A stretch of DNA of 64,000 bases from Paucimonas sp. GTDB lineage: Bacteria; Pseudomonadota; Gammaproteobacteria; Pseudomonadales; Pseudomonadaceae. The stretch is from NCBI GenBank assembly GCA_031253995.1, contig JAIRVG010000024.1, positions 1 through 64,000 of the forward strand. The letters are read 5' to 3'. A model generated the notes under the pieces. That model had not been told where the DNA came from. It saw only the letters and a list, made by a program, of their open reading frames with translations, and did not search any database. Positions 1-10,091 of the stretch are shown here, piece after piece. The position numbers were made by a program, and so were the translations under genes. The stretch's first letter is position 1, and each line of letters begins with the position of its first letter.

Positions 1-142
1 TCAACCGCCTTCGTAAACGACCGAAGCACTTCCGATACTACCTGAAACGTCTAACTCGTTGAATCTCAAGGAGTTTTCCGTTCCGACTGCGCCGGAAGTG
101 GGGCGAATTATAGAGAGATAAAACGGCACGTCAACACTTTAT
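1..142 (-). promoter_or_regulatory. putative rRNA-operon promoter region, cut by window edge
   Basis: Read on the minus strand, TTGACG (129-134) and a perfect TATAAT (107-112) are separated by 16 bases. An AT-rich stretch (about 135-155) lies directly upstream like an UP element and overlaps the msrQ stop. A GC-rich discriminator follows the -10. The minus strand then runs about 100 bases without a recognisable gene and ends GGTTGA at base 1, which could be the start of a second TTGACA box. Strong tandem promoters with UP element and GC-rich discriminator are typical of rrn operons. In P. aeruginosa an rRNA operon lies on this side of msrPQ, from memory. The rRNA genes are outside the window, so this is inference. 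Confidence 0.55.
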
Positions 143-763
143 TTAAACTTTTGTTACCGGACGCATTTTCCGCCCGGCAAACCGGGGCAAACGCTGGTTG
201 ATGGCCGGGATACGCAGGAGCAGCAGAGCTACGCCAATCACGGCATAAATGCTCCACTCTTTCAAATCGGCCCGCACGATCCACAGGAAATGCAGCAACC
301 CCAGGCCGAGAATCATATAGACCAGCTTGTGCAAGCGCTTCCAGCGCGCACCAAGGCGACGCTGGCTATAGCGGTTGGACGTCACGGCCAGGCTGAGCAA
401 CCCCAGGAAGCCCAGTACCCCGACAATGATGTAAGGCCGCTTGCGCAGCTCGACCGTCAACTGCCCCCAGTCCAGCCCCAGGATAAAGAAGAGGTAGGCA
501 CTCAGGTGCAAGGCTATATAAGCAAAGCTCCAGAGCCCGAGCTGCCGGCGGACCACGATCCAGCCGGACCAACCCGTCATCTTCTGCAGCGGCGTCATCG
601 CCAGGGTAATCAACAGGAAGATCAGACCACCCAGGCCCAGGCGATCCACCAGCACCTTGCCTGGGTCCGGACCGAGCGCGAAGATCCAGGCCTGGTACAA
701 CCAGAACAACGGCCATACCGCAGCCAGAATGAAGATACACAAACGAAACAGGGGATAACGCAT
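143..763 (-). CDS. msrQ: MsrQ, heme-binding membrane subunit of methionine sulfoxide reductase
   Basis: A 206-residue ferric-reductase-like integral membrane protein (YedZ family) with about six hydrophobic segments. It passes electrons from the respiratory chain to MsrP, which repairs oxidised methionine in periplasmic proteins. Histidines placed for heme ligation are seen at about residues 86 (ALHLSAY), 145 (KRLHKL) and 158 (LLHFLW). The start ATG overlaps the msrP stop by one base (TGATG), so the two are translationally coupled in the usual msrP-msrQ order. The stop codon overlaps the AT-rich upstream part of a strong promoter facing away from the gene, and no terminator is seen between them. 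Confidence 0.93.
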   Translation of the reverse strand: MRYPLFRLCIFILAAVWPLFWLYQAWIFALGPDPGKVLVDRLGLGGLIFLLITLAMTPLQKMTGWSGWIVVRRQLGLWSFAYIALHLSAYLFFILGLDWGQLTVELRKRPYIIVGVLGFLGLLSLAVTSNRYSQRRLGARWKRLHKLVYMILGLGLLHFLWIVRADLKEWSIYAVIGVALLLLRIPAINQRLPRFAGRKMRPVTKV

Positions 764-1776
764 CAGTAGTTCTTCCGCAGGTCCAGGCCGGTATACAGCG
801 CCCCCACCTCTTCGGCATAGCCGTTGAACATCTGGGTCTCACGTACATTGGGGCTGAACAGGCCACTCGGCAGACGCCGCTCCCGCGCCTGGGTCCAGCG
901 CGGGTGATCGACCGTCGGATTGACGTTGGCGTAGAAGCCATACTCCTCTGGGGCAATGCGCTCCCAAGTGGTCTGCGGCTGCTCGCTCACCAGACTGATG
1001 CGCACGATCGACTTGATGCTCTTGAACCCGTACTTCCACGGCACCACAAGGCGCAACGGCGCGCCGTTCTGGTTCGGCAGCTCACGCCCGTACATGCCCA
1101 CTGCGAGGATCGCCAGCGGATTCATCGCCTCGTCCAGTCGTAGCCCTTCTACATAAGGCCAGTCGATCAGTGCAAAACCGGAGCGCTGCCCTGGCATGTG
1201 CTTGGGATCCTGCAGCGTTTCGAAGCGCACGTACTTCGCCTTCGAGGTCGGCTCCACTTCCTTGAGCAAGGCCGACAAAGGAAAGCCCAGCCAGGGAATG
1301 ACCATCGACCACGCCTCCACGCAGCGCAACCGGTAGATCCGCTCCTCCAGCTGATAAGGCTTCATGAAGTCTTCCAGCGCGTAGCGCCCCGGCTTGCCCA
1401 CCTCACCATCGATGACCACGGTCCATGGCGACGTCGGCAGCGCACCGGCATTTTCTGCCGGGTCGCCCTTGTCGGTACCGAACTCATAGAAGTTGTTGTA
1501 GTGGGTCGCGTCCTTGAACGGCGTGATGGCCTCTCCCTGCACGGTGACCGCCTGCCAGCGGGTAGCCGACAGCTTCTCGGTAAACCAGCCAGGCGCCGCG
1601 CCCGACTCCACGTCGGCGTAGCGCGAAGGATCTGCAGCGAACGTCCACCCCGGCAGCCCGGCAACAGCCAGGCCCGCCACGGAAGCACCAAGCAGGGAAC
1701 GACGGGAAAGATAGAGCGACTCGGGGGTGACCTCCGACTCGGAACAGTCGGAGGCCCGGGGGAACTTGATCAGCAT
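763..1776 (-). CDS. msrP: MsrP, periplasmic molybdenum methionine sulfoxide reductase catalytic subunit
   Basis: A 337-residue sulfite-oxidase-fold molybdoenzyme (YedY family) that reduces methionine sulfoxide in envelope proteins. A Tat signal with SRRSLL at residues 24-29 and a hydrophobic stretch ending near AADP shows folded export. The cysteine expected to bind the molybdenum is at about residue 152 in RLRCVEAW. The ATG at 1776 is chosen because it gives the usual N terminus MLIKFPRA. An in-frame start 21 bases upstream is possible but adds residues not typical of the family. It is the first gene of the msrPQ pair and lies 66 bases after pssA. Confidence 0.93.
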   Translation of the reverse strand: MLIKFPRASDCSESEVTPESLYLSRRSLLGASVAGLAVAGLPGWTFAADPSRYADVESGAAPGWFTEKLSATRWQAVTVQGEAITPFKDATHYNNFYEFGTDKGDPAENAGALPTSPWTVVIDGEVGKPGRYALEDFMKPYQLEERIYRLRCVEAWSMVIPWLGFPLSALLKEVEPTSKAKYVRFETLQDPKHMPGQRSGFALIDWPYVEGLRLDEAMNPLAILAVGMYGRELPNQNGAPLRLVVPWKYGFKSIKSIVRISLVSEQPQTTWERIAPEEYGFYANVNPTVDHPRWTQARERRLPSGLFSPNVRETQMFNGYAEEVGALYTGLDLRKNY

Positions 1777-1842
1777 GATGACTCCGCAGAACCGCAAGGC
1801 AGATGCAGCAGTAGACTACGGAGTCGGGTAAATATTGCAGCC

Positions 1843-2700
1843 CTACTCCGCGTTTTTACGACGACGGATACGCAGCAGGTACTGCGCAGGACCGGACGCC
1901 GCATAAGCAAGGAAGATCAGCAGCAGGATGCGTGGCGGATCGCTGAATACCACCGCGAACACCAGCACCACAGCGAGGATTGCCACGAAGGGTACACGAC
2001 CCTTCAGGTCCAGTTCCTTGAAGCTGTTGTACTTGATGTTGCTGACCATCAGCATGCCCGCGCCAGCAACCAGCAGCGCCACCAGGAACGACAGTTTCGA
2101 GCCCTGGATGCCATAGTCGCTGAAGGCCCAGACCGTACCCGCCACCACACCCGCTGCGGCCGGACTGGCCAGACCGATGAAATAGCGCTTGTCGGCCTTG
2201 CCTACCTGGGTGTTGAAGCGCGCCAGGCGCAGTGCGGCACCGGCCACATAGATGAAGGCGACCATCCAGCCGACCTTGCCCATGTCGCCCAACGCCCAGC
2301 CGAATGCCAGCAACGCCGGGGCCACGCCGAAGGCGACCATGTCGGACAGGGAATCGTACTCGGCGCCGAAGGCGCTCTGGGTATTGGTCATGCGCGCGAC
2401 GCGACCGTCCAGGCCATCCAGCACCATGGCCACGAAGATGGCGATGGCGGCGAAGGCGAAATACTTGCTCGCTTCGCGGGGATCACCGGCGCTCAAGGCA
2501 CTCTGGGCGCTCATGGAGTTGATGATCGAATAGAAACCGGCGAACAGGTTCGCGGTGGTGAACAGGTTGGGCAGCAGATAGATGCCGCGGTGACGGACTT
2601 TGCGTCCTTCGGCGTCATGTCCTTCTTCGACATGCTCATCGATCGGTAGCAGGCTTTCGGCGTCAGAGGCCTTGTTCGGCTCTTCGGGACGTTCGCTCAT
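1843..2700 (-). CDS. pssA: CDP-diacylglycerol--serine O-phosphatidyltransferase
   Basis: A 285-residue membrane enzyme that makes phosphatidylserine from CDP-diacylglycerol and serine, the committed step to phosphatidylethanolamine. The CDP-alcohol phosphotransferase signature (DGLDGRVAR followed by G and two spaced aspartates) spans about residues 95-120. Several membrane segments follow. The N-terminal 40 residues are acidic and soluble. The longest open frame would extend into ilvC on the same strand, so the ATG at 2700 (MSERPEEP) is used. It is separated from ilvC by a terminator-like hairpin but probably also receives read-through, as ilvC-pssA adjacency is conserved in pseudomonads. Confidence 0.93.
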   Translation of the reverse strand: MSERPEEPNKASDAESLLPIDEHVEEGHDAEGRKVRHRGIYLLPNLFTTANLFAGFYSIINSMSAQSALSAGDPREASKYFAFAAIAIFVAMVLDGLDGRVARMTNTQSAFGAEYDSLSDMVAFGVAPALLAFGWALGDMGKVGWMVAFIYVAGAALRLARFNTQVGKADKRYFIGLASPAAAGVVAGTVWAFSDYGIQGSKLSFLVALLVAGAGMLMVSNIKYNSFKELDLKGRVPFVAILAVVLVFAVVFSDPPRILLLIFLAYAASGPAQYLLRIRRRKNAE

Positions 2701-2802
2701 TGAGATTACCTTGCAACGGTTTGGATAGTTTCGACAAAGGCTCGCGGCGAGGGTTCGCCGACAAACGGATGAAAGCTTATACCAGAACCTGACCCCGGAA
2801 AT

Positions 2803-2829
2803 GAAAAAACGCGGCCGAAGCCGCGTTTT
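2803..2829 (-). terminator. rho-independent terminator of the ilvIHC operon
   Basis: On the minus strand AAAACGCGGC, a TTCG loop and the matching GCCGCGTTTT form a stable hairpin followed by T residues. It lies about 17 bases beyond the ilvC stop codon. Confidence 0.85.
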
Positions 2830-2846
2830 CATCGCACCAGAACCAA

Positions 2847-3875
<1,029 letters not shown>

Positions 3876-3916
3876 TTATCTCGGCCTTGTTCAGGCCATT
3901 CGCTAATTTTGTCGAG

Positions 3917-4408
3917 TTAGATGCTGAGCACTTTGTCGCCACGGGCAATGCCGGTGACACCGCTACGCACGGTTTCGAGGATCGACGCGGTGCCGATTGC
4001 CTGAATGAAGCTGTCGAGCTTGTCGCTGGTGCCGGTCAACTGCACGGTGTACACGCTGGCGCTGACGTCGACGATCTGCCCACGATAGATATCGGTGGTG
4101 CGCTTGATCTCGGCACGCTGGGCGCCAGTGGCCTTCACCTTGACCAGCATCAGCTCGCGCTCTATGTGAGCACTTTCCGACAGGTCGACCAGCTTGACCA
4201 CCTCAACCAGTTTGTTCAGGTTCTTGGTGATCTGCTCGATCACCTCATCGTGGCCAACCGTGGTCAGCGTCAGACGCGACAGGGTCGGGTCCTCGGTCGG
4301 TGCTACGGTCAGGCTTTCGATGTTGTAGTTGCGTTGCGAGAACAAGCCGACGACGCGGGACAGGGCACCGGGTTCGTTTTCCAACAGCAGGGAAATAATG
4401 TGCCGCAT
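3917..4408 (-). CDS. ilvH: Acetolactate synthase small (regulatory) subunit
   Basis: A 163-residue regulatory subunit that activates the IlvI catalytic subunit and confers valine feedback inhibition. An N-terminal ACT domain (MRHIISLLLENEPGALSRV) binds the effector, followed by the ALS small-subunit C-terminal domain. Its ATG lies one base after the ilvI TGA, so translation is coupled. In the family the effector binds at the ACT dimer interface; the glycine-containing NEPGALSRV segment is intact. Confidence 0.96.
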   Translation of the reverse strand: MRHIISLLLENEPGALSRVVGLFSQRNYNIESLTVAPTEDPTLSRLTLTTVGHDEVIEQITKNLNKLVEVVKLVDLSESAHIERELMLVKVKATGAQRAEIKRTTDIYRGQIVDVSASVYTVQLTGTSDKLDSFIQAIGTASILETVRSGVTGIARGDKVLSI

Positions 4409-4409
4409 A

Positions 4410-6134
4410 TCAGGTCCGCTCCGTCTTGCTCAGCCACATGTCGCGCATCGAACCATCCTTGATCTGCATCGGATAGACGTGCTCGCTGTTGTCGACCTGG
4501 ATGTCGATGAACACCAGGCGATCCTTGAGGGCAAAGGCTTCTTCGAGCTTGGGCTTGAGGTCCTTCAGGCTGGTGATGCGGATACCCACATGACCATAGG
4601 CCTCGGCCAGCTTGACGAAGTCAGGCAGCGACTCCATGTAGGAGTGCGAGTGACGGCTGTTGTAGGACATGTCCTGCCACTGGCGAACCATACCCAGCAC
4701 GCCGTTGTTCAGGTTGACGATCTTCACCGGCAGGTCGTACTGCAGGCAGGTCGACAGCTCCTGGATGTTCATCTGGATGCTGCCTTCGCCGGTAACACAG
4801 GCCACGTCGGCCTCCGGGAAGTTCAGCTTGACGCCCATGGCTGCCGGGAAGCCGAAGCCCATGGTGCCCAGGCCACCGGAGTTGATCCAGCGGTTCGGCT
4901 TGTTGAAGCGGTAGTACTGCGCCGCGAACATCTGGTGCTGGCCCACGTCGGAGGTGACGAAGGCGTCGCCCTTGGTGACTTCGCACAGGGTCTCGATCAC
5001 GGTCTGTGGCTTGATGACGCTGCCGTCGCCCTTGTCATAAGGGAACAGGCCGCGATCGCCGCGCCATTCCTCGATCTGTTTCCACCAGGCGTCGATGGCC
5101 GCCTGTTCAGGCTTCTCGCCAATCTCGCGAACAGCAGCGAGCATCTCGGTCAGCACGCTCTCCACCGGCCCGACGATCGGGACGTCGGCCTTGACGGTCT
5201 TGGAGATCGACGCCGGGTCGATGTCGATGTGGATGATCTTGGCGTTCGGGCAGAACTTGGCCGGGCCGTTGATGACGCGGTCGTCGAAACGCGCGCCGAC
5301 AGCCAGGATCACGTCGGCATGGTGCATCGCCAGGTTGGCGGTGTAACTGCCGTGCATGCCGAGCATGCCCACGAACTGGCGATCGGTACCCGGGTAGGCG
5401 CCGAGGCCCATCAGGGTATTGGTCACAGGAACGTTGAGCAGTTGTGCCAGCTCGGTCAGCGGCTCGGAGCCACCACCCAGGATCACACCGCCGCCGGCGT
5501 AGATGATCGGGCGCTTGGCCGCGAGGATCATTTCCGCCGCCTTGCGGATCTGGCCGGAGTGGCCACGGACCGCCGGGCTGTAGGAGCGCAGCTTGACCTT
5601 CTTCGGATAGACGTACTCGAACTTTTCAGCCGGGTTGGTCATGTCCTTCGGAATATCCACGACAACCGGACCTGGACGGCCGGACTGCGCGAGGTAGAAG
5701 GCTTTCTTCAGGACTTCCGGGATTTCCGAGGCGTGCTTGATCATGAAGCTGTGCTTCACGATCGGCCGGGAAATACCGATCATGTCGGTTTCCTGGAAGG
5801 CATCGGTACCGACCATGGTGCTAGGCACCTGACCGGACAGGATGACCATCGGGATGGAGTCCATGTACGCGGTGGCGATGCCGGTGATGGCATTGGTCGC
5901 GCCCGGACCGGAGGTTACCAGTACCACGCCGGCCTTGCCGGTGGCACGGGCATAACCGTCCGCCATATGGGTCGCTGCCTGCTCGTGACGAACCAGGATG
6001 TGATTCACTTCCGGTTCTTTGAACAGGGCATCGTAAACATGAAGGAGAGCACCGCCAGGGTACCCATAGATGTGCTTAACGCCTTCGTCACGCAAGAAGC
6101 GGACGACCATTTCAGCGCCAGATAAAAGCTCCAC
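4410..6134 (-). CDS. ilvI: Acetolactate synthase large (catalytic) subunit
   Basis: A 574-residue thiamin-diphosphate enzyme that condenses pyruvate with pyruvate or 2-oxobutyrate, the first common step of branched-chain amino acid synthesis. The conserved N-terminal glutamate region ([14 protein letters not shown]), central FAD-binding fold and C-terminal ThDP motif beginning [10 protein letters not shown] near residue 447 are present. The motif reads GEGS where E. coli has GDGS. A GTG at 6134 is preferred over the in-frame GTG at 6143, because AGAGG sits 8 bases before the former and overlaps the latter. It heads the ilvIHC operon. Confidence 0.95.
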   Translation of the reverse strand: MELLSGAEMVVRFLRDEGVKHIYGYPGGALLHVYDALFKEPEVNHILVRHEQAATHMADGYARATGKAGVVLVTSGPGATNAITGIATAYMDSIPMVILSGQVPSTMVGTDAFQETDMIGISRPIVKHSFMIKHASEIPEVLKKAFYLAQSGRPGPVVVDIPKDMTNPAEKFEYVYPKKVKLRSYSPAVRGHSGQIRKAAEMILAAKRPIIYAGGGVILGGGSEPLTELAQLLNVPVTNTLMGLGAYPGTDRQFVGMLGMHGSYTANLAMHHADVILAVGARFDDRVINGPAKFCPNAKIIHIDIDPASISKTVKADVPIVGPVESVLTEMLAAVREIGEKPEQAAIDAWWKQIEEWRGDRGLFPYDKGDGSVIKPQTVIETLCEVTKGDAFVTSDVGQHQMFAAQYYRFNKPNRWINSGGLGTMGFGFPAAMGVKLNFPEADVACVTGEGSIQMNIQELSTCLQYDLPVKIVNLNNGVLGMVRQWQDMSYNSRHSHSYMESLPDFVKLAEAYGHVGIRITSLKDLKPKLEEAFALKDRLVFIDIQVDNSEHVYPMQIKDGSMRDMWLSKTERT

Positions 6135-6396
6135 GTTGTTCACCTCTAAAACGCCAGAATACCGTTCGCTCCGGAACGGGTCTTAATAGGTTTACTGCCA
6201 AGCAGAGCATGAGCGACGAAAATGCCACTACGTCAGCACTGACTGAGCAAGTATTGGGAGCGCCCCAAAGTGTTGCGGGGTTTTCCCACCCAGCGCGAGG
6301 TAACGCGTTGCGGGGTGTAACAGGTCGGCGCGGGTGTGCGCCTCATGATCTGCTTAGCGGGTCTGCTTCTGGCAGTCCCCCTACAGCGGACTTTGG

Positions 6397-6425
6397 ATTG
6401 TTCTGATTCGAACTGCGCAAGTCAA
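6397..6425 (-). promoter_or_regulatory. candidate ilvI promoter
   Basis: On the minus strand TTGACT (6420-6425) and AACAAT (6397-6402) are 17 bases apart. The -10 is poor. If used, the ilvIHC transcript has a leader of about 255 bases. Confidence 0.4.
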
Positions 6426-6506
6426 GTGACTTCACGGTTTAAATTCCGCCGCAAGGCCTCTGCCAGCCGAGCGGAAACGTTTGCGACACCCGATTGCAAA
6501 CGAATC

Positions 6507-6526
6507 GGGGCCGCAAAAGCGGCCCC
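6507..6526 (-). terminator. hairpin ending the mrcB-lpoP-yqcC transcript
   Basis: A perfect 8-bp GC stem (GGGGCCGC / GCGGCCCC) with an AAAA/TTTT loop lies about 20 bases past the yqcC-like stop. It lacks a strong T-run, so termination may be partial. Confidence 0.5.
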
Positions 6527-6547
6527 GGACGATAAACGGCAGAGAAA

Positions 6548-6877
6548 TCAGGCAGATGGACTTATCAATTGGTCGAACTCCGCCAGCAGCTTGCGCAATT
6601 GACGACTTTCCTCCGGACGATCGACGTACACCGTCTCGGCCATCACCAGGATGCCCGAGGCATTGGGTAGCGCCAGCCCGCGTTCGAGGATCTCCTTCAT
6701 GCGCGGAAGGAAGATCCACTGCAGCCATTGCTCGAAGCTCATGCTGTCGACGGCGAAGGGCACGGTGCTGGCCAGGGCTTCGGCACTCGGGGGCTCGTCG
6801 CTCCACCAACCCTGCACGTGCAGTTCACGCTCGATCAGCAGCAGGTGATCGGCGATATCGAGAATGCGCGCGTCCAT
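6548..6877 (-). CDS. YqcC family (DUF446) protein
   Basis: A 109-residue small, acidic, probably cytoplasmic protein of the YqcC/DUF446 family, whose function is not established. It is predicted to be helical and contains the conserved segment MSFEQWLQWIFLPRM at about residues 47-61. The ATG at 6877 overlaps the lpoP stop (TGATG), so translation is coupled. An in-frame GTG one codon upstream is less likely. The position behind mrcB-lpoP suggests co-transcription but gives no direct functional clue. In E. coli yqcC sits next to truC, so the link to cell-wall genes is not universal. Confidence 0.85.
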   Translation of the reverse strand: MDARILDIADHLLLIERELHVQGWWSDEPPSAEALASTVPFAVDSMSFEQWLQWIFLPRMKEILERGLALPNASGILVMAETVYVDRPEESRQLRKLLAEFDQLISPSA

Positions 6878-7626
6878 CACAGCGTCGCCTGGGCTTTCTG
6901 CCGTGCCTGCGCGGCACCGGCGGCATCACCCTGCTTTTCGCGGGCCTGGGCGATGATGTTCCACAGCCCGGATTGCAGGTCGGGACGACCGTTGGCGTAG
7001 GTCAGCGCACGACGTGCGAGCTGTTCGGACTGCGCCGCATCACCCTGGGCCAGGCGTACCTGGGCCAGGCGGTAAAGCACCTGCGGCTCACGCGGCGCGA
7101 TGCGCTGCGCGCGCTCCAGGCTCGACGAGGCACCGTTGTAGTCGCCACTGCCCTGCTGTTGCTGGGCGGTGGTCAGCAGGGCCAGCACCGGACCATCCAG
7201 TTGCTCGTCCGCCGACAGGCCGCCTGCACTGCTGCTGGCCCGCGGGATACCGGTCGGTGCCGACGGCATGGTGTAGCTGCCGGCATTGCTGCTCGGCTGC
7301 GGGGTGAACGGCTCGGAAGTCACCGGGCCCGGGGTGATGGGGCCGGCGCTGATGCCCGACGGCGCGGTGGACGCCGGGAAGGTCTGGATCGGTGTCGCGC
7401 CACTGCCCTGCGGGATCATCACGGTCACGCCGCTGTCCTGCGGGACCGACTGCGCCTGGCTGGTGCCGCTGCGCACCGGCGCATTGCCGGTACGGTTGGC
7501 TTGTACGCGCTCGCTGTTGGAGACCCGGGTACCGGAGTCCACCACTGGAATCGAGCCACGCGGCACGGTGGCGCAACCGTTGAGCAATGCCAGCGCGGTC
7601 AGCGCTGGAAACCACCATTTCTTCAC
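6877..7626 (-). CDS. lpoP: TPR-containing lipoprotein, probable PBP1b activator LpoP
   Basis: A 249-residue outer-membrane lipoprotein candidate. The signal peptide ends in a lipobox (ALLNGC). A long Pro/Ser/Gly/Thr-rich linker of roughly 120 residues follows, then a C-terminal helical region with tetratricopeptide-like repeats (about residues 150-249; QVLYRLAQVRLAQGDAAQSE). In P. aeruginosa the TPR lipoprotein encoded next to mrcB is LpoP, which activates PBP1b from the outer membrane. The long linker fits a protein that must span the periplasm. The GTG at 7626 is chosen because AGAGGA lies 7 bases before it. The gene starts 26 bases after mrcB ends. Confidence 0.8.
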   Translation of the reverse strand: MKKWWFPALTALALLNGCATVPRGSIPVVDSGTRVSNSERVQANRTGNAPVRSGTSQAQSVPQDSGVTVMIPQGSGATPIQTFPASTAPSGISAGPITPGPVTSEPFTPQPSSNAGSYTMPSAPTGIPRASSSAGGLSADEQLDGPVLALLTTAQQQQGSGDYNGASSSLERAQRIAPREPQVLYRLAQVRLAQGDAAQSEQLARRALTYANGRPDLQSGLWNIIAQAREKQGDAAGAAQARQKAQATL

Positions 7627-7651
7627 GTCACATCCTCTTGGCAATCGCCGA

Positions 7652-9973
7652 TTAATTCATCCAGCCCTTGACCCAGTCCATGACCGAGTCGGCGGGGGTC
7701 TGTTCGCCGCCGCAGGCCGCGCCTGCAACCGGCTCGCTGCCGCGAATATACGGCATCTGCACTGCACCCGGGCAGCTGGCGTCGGAGCCCTGGCCGGTAT
7801 GCGGGTCGACCCAGGCCTGCACCACGTTGTCCGGCTGGGGCATGTCCAGCGGCAGCGGGTCGGCCTTGCGCATGAAGCTGGTCCAGACCTGCAAGGCACC
7901 GGTCGCACCGGTAAATGGCGTCTTGCCGTTGTCGTCGCGACCGAGCCAGACCACCGCCAGCAGGTCCTGGCTGAAGCCGGCGAACCAGCTGTCCCGCGAA
8001 TCGTTACTGGTGCCGGTCTTGCCCGCCAGGTTGAGCGAGCCTGGCAGCACGCTGTACACCGAACGACCGGTACCTTCGCGCATCACCCGCTGCATGGCGT
8101 TCTGTACCAGGTAGATCGAGCCCGGGTCGAAGCGCTGCTGGATCTGGAACGGATAGCGCTTGAGCGGCTCGCCCTCGGCGGTGAGCACGCTGCGGATACC
8201 GCGCATCGGCGTGTTGAAGCCACCATTGGCGAGGGTCTGGTACATGGTCGCGACCTGCATCGGCGACATGCCGCCGGCACCCAGGAGCATCGACGGGAAC
8301 GCCGGCCAGTCGACCTCGACACCCAGTCGTCCTATGGTTTTGAGCACATTCGGCACACCCAGTTCCAGGCCCAGCTTGGCCGTCGACAGGTTGTAGGAGT
8401 TGGCCAGGCCCTGGTACAGGTAGATGGTGCCGTGGGCACGCCGGTCGTAGTTCTGCGGCTTCCACACCTGGCCATCGGCGCCCTTGACCGAGAACGGCTC
8501 GTCCTGCACCCAACTGGTGAGGGTGTACTGGCTCGGTTTCTCCAGCGCGGTCAGGTACACCGCCGGCTTGACCAGCGAGCCGATCGGCCGCACCGCGTCG
8601 ATCGCCCGGTTGAAGCCGGCGAACCCGGCCTGGCGGCTGCCGATCAGGGCCTGGACTTCACCGGTTTCCGGGTTGGTCACCACCATTGCCGCCTCGACTT
8701 CATCCGACCCCTTGCGCCCAGCCAGGCGCTTGAAGGTGTCGGCCATGGAGGACTCGGCCTTCATCTGCAGGATCGGGTCGAAGCTGGTGAAGATGCGCAG
8801 GCCTTCCTCGGTAAGGTCTTCGTCGCGGTAGTCCTGGCGCAACTGGCGCTTGACCAGGTCGAGGAAGCCGGGGAACGAGCTGTCGGCCAGACTGCCGCGC
8901 TTGGTCACGCCCAGTGGCATTTTCTTCGCTGCTTCGATCGCTTCCGGCGTGGCCACGCCCTGCTCCGCCAGCAGGTCGAGAACAAGGTTGCGCCGCTGCA
9001 GGGCACGCTCCGGATAGCGCCGTGGATTGTAGTAGGACGGCCCCTTGACCATGCCCACCAGCAGCGCCACCTGGTGCAGCTTGAGTTCCGACAGCGGCTG
9101 GCTGAAGAAGAACTGGCTGGCCAGGCCAAAGCCGTGCACTGCGCGCTGGCCGTCCTGACCGATGAACACTTCGTTCAGGTAGGCCTCGAGGATTTCCTGC
9201 TTGTCGTAGTGCATTTCCAGCAGCACCGCCATCATCGCTTCGTTGAGCTTGCGGCTGAGGCTGCGTTCGTTGGTCAGGAAGAAGTTCTTCACCAACTGCT
9301 GGGTCAGGGTACTGCCGCCCTGGCGCATGGCGCCGGAGGAGGTGTTGACCCAGACCGCACGGGCGATGGATTTCGGCGACACACCGAAGTGGTGATAGAA
9401 GTCGCGGTCTTCCACCGCGACCAGGGTTTCAACCAGATAAGGCGGGACCTGGTCGAGCTTGATGAGGATGCGGTCTTCGAGGTTCTTCGGGTACAGGCCG
9501 CCGATCAGCAGCGGCTCCAGGCGCACCACCGCCAGCTTGGCGTCGTTGGCCGCACTGAGACCGGCCACGTAGTCGCCGGAGAAGCGCACGCGGACCTTCT
9601 GCGCCGGCTCCAGGCCTTCGTAGAACTGGAAGCCGCGGGTATTCAGGTCGACGGTATTGCCGCTGACCGCTGCCGCGCCCGGACCGTTGGCCACGCTTTC
9701 ACGGCGATAGCCGAGGGCGTCGAGTTCGACGAGGAAATCGTCCTTGCTCAGCTTCTGGCCGACGAACAGTTCCAGCGGCCGGGCATAGACCTTGGCCGGA
9801 ATGGTCCAGCGCTTGCCGGAGAACTTCTCCTGGACGACCGCGTCGAGGTAAACGGCAAAACCGGCCAGCACCACCAGGCCGACCAGGCTGAGCTTGATGG
9901 CCCAGCCGAGCCAGGCGCGGGCGCGTCCGGACGGTTGTTTCTTGGGGGTGCGGGAGGATCGGGTACGTGTCAT
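7652..9973 (-). CDS. mrcB: Penicillin-binding protein 1B (bifunctional)
   Basis: A 773-residue class A PBP that polymerises and cross-links peptidoglycan. A short basic cytoplasmic tail is followed by one membrane anchor (about residues 24-45), a UB2H-like domain, a family 51 glycosyltransferase with the catalytic glutamate in VAVEDRDFYHHFG, and a transpeptidase domain with SxxK (RPIGSLVKP), SxN (NSYNLS) and KTGT (AGKTGTSND). All catalytic motifs are intact. The start MTRTRSSR is the only reasonable one. It is the first gene of mrcB-lpoP-yqcC and is divergent from the kinase-like gene at 10092. Confidence 0.97.
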   Translation of the reverse strand: MTRTRSSRTPKKQPSGRARAWLGWAIKLSLVGLVVLAGFAVYLDAVVQEKFSGKRWTIPAKVYARPLELFVGQKLSKDDFLVELDALGYRRESVANGPGAAAVSGNTVDLNTRGFQFYEGLEPAQKVRVRFSGDYVAGLSAANDAKLAVVRLEPLLIGGLYPKNLEDRILIKLDQVPPYLVETLVAVEDRDFYHHFGVSPKSIARAVWVNTSSGAMRQGGSTLTQQLVKNFFLTNERSLSRKLNEAMMAVLLEMHYDKQEILEAYLNEVFIGQDGQRAVHGFGLASQFFFSQPLSELKLHQVALLVGMVKGPSYYNPRRYPERALQRRNLVLDLLAEQGVATPEAIEAAKKMPLGVTKRGSLADSSFPGFLDLVKRQLRQDYRDEDLTEEGLRIFTSFDPILQMKAESSMADTFKRLAGRKGSDEVEAAMVVTNPETGEVQALIGSRQAGFAGFNRAIDAVRPIGSLVKPAVYLTALEKPSQYTLTSWVQDEPFSVKGADGQVWKPQNYDRRAHGTIYLYQGLANSYNLSTAKLGLELGVPNVLKTIGRLGVEVDWPAFPSMLLGAGGMSPMQVATMYQTLANGGFNTPMRGIRSVLTAEGEPLKRYPFQIQQRFDPGSIYLVQNAMQRVMREGTGRSVYSVLPGSLNLAGKTGTSNDSRDSWFAGFSQDLLAVVWLGRDDNGKTPFTGATGALQVWTSFMRKADPLPLDMPQPDNVVQAWVDPHTGQGSDASCPGAVQMPYIRGSEPVAGAACGGEQTPADSVMDWVKGWMN

Positions 9974-10091
9974 GGGCGCGGATTATACGCACTTTATCGT
10001 TCATCGACAGACGCCCCCCGGCGGTTTCCAGACGGCATGCTTGCCGCCATAATGGCCGATTAGAATCCCATTTGCCCCGGAAGGATCGCCC

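Larger units (their letters stand above)
6135..6547. other. 413-base non-coding region upstream of ilvI
   Basis: No convincing gene is present. It holds the presumed ilvI promoter (6397-6425), a long ilvI leader, and the hairpin after the yqcC-like gene (6507-6526). Two direct copies of GTTGCGGGGT lie at 6272-6281 and 6307-6316. A 37-codon minus-strand frame (6233-6346, beginning MRRTPAPT) lacks a Shine-Dalgarno site and is not rich in Ile, Leu or Val codons, so it is not a classical ilv leader peptide. No hairpin with a T-run is seen before ilvI. Confidence 0.6.

Noticed and set aside
3..62. End of a basic protein-coding gene at the left edge
   Set aside because: The open frame (ending YYLKRLTR) lies within what looks like a leftward rRNA promoter/leader region; no start or family is visible.
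6233..6346. 37-codon frame in the ilvI leader as an attenuator peptide
   Set aside because: No Shine-Dalgarno site, no cluster of Ile, Leu or Val codons and no terminator before ilvI.
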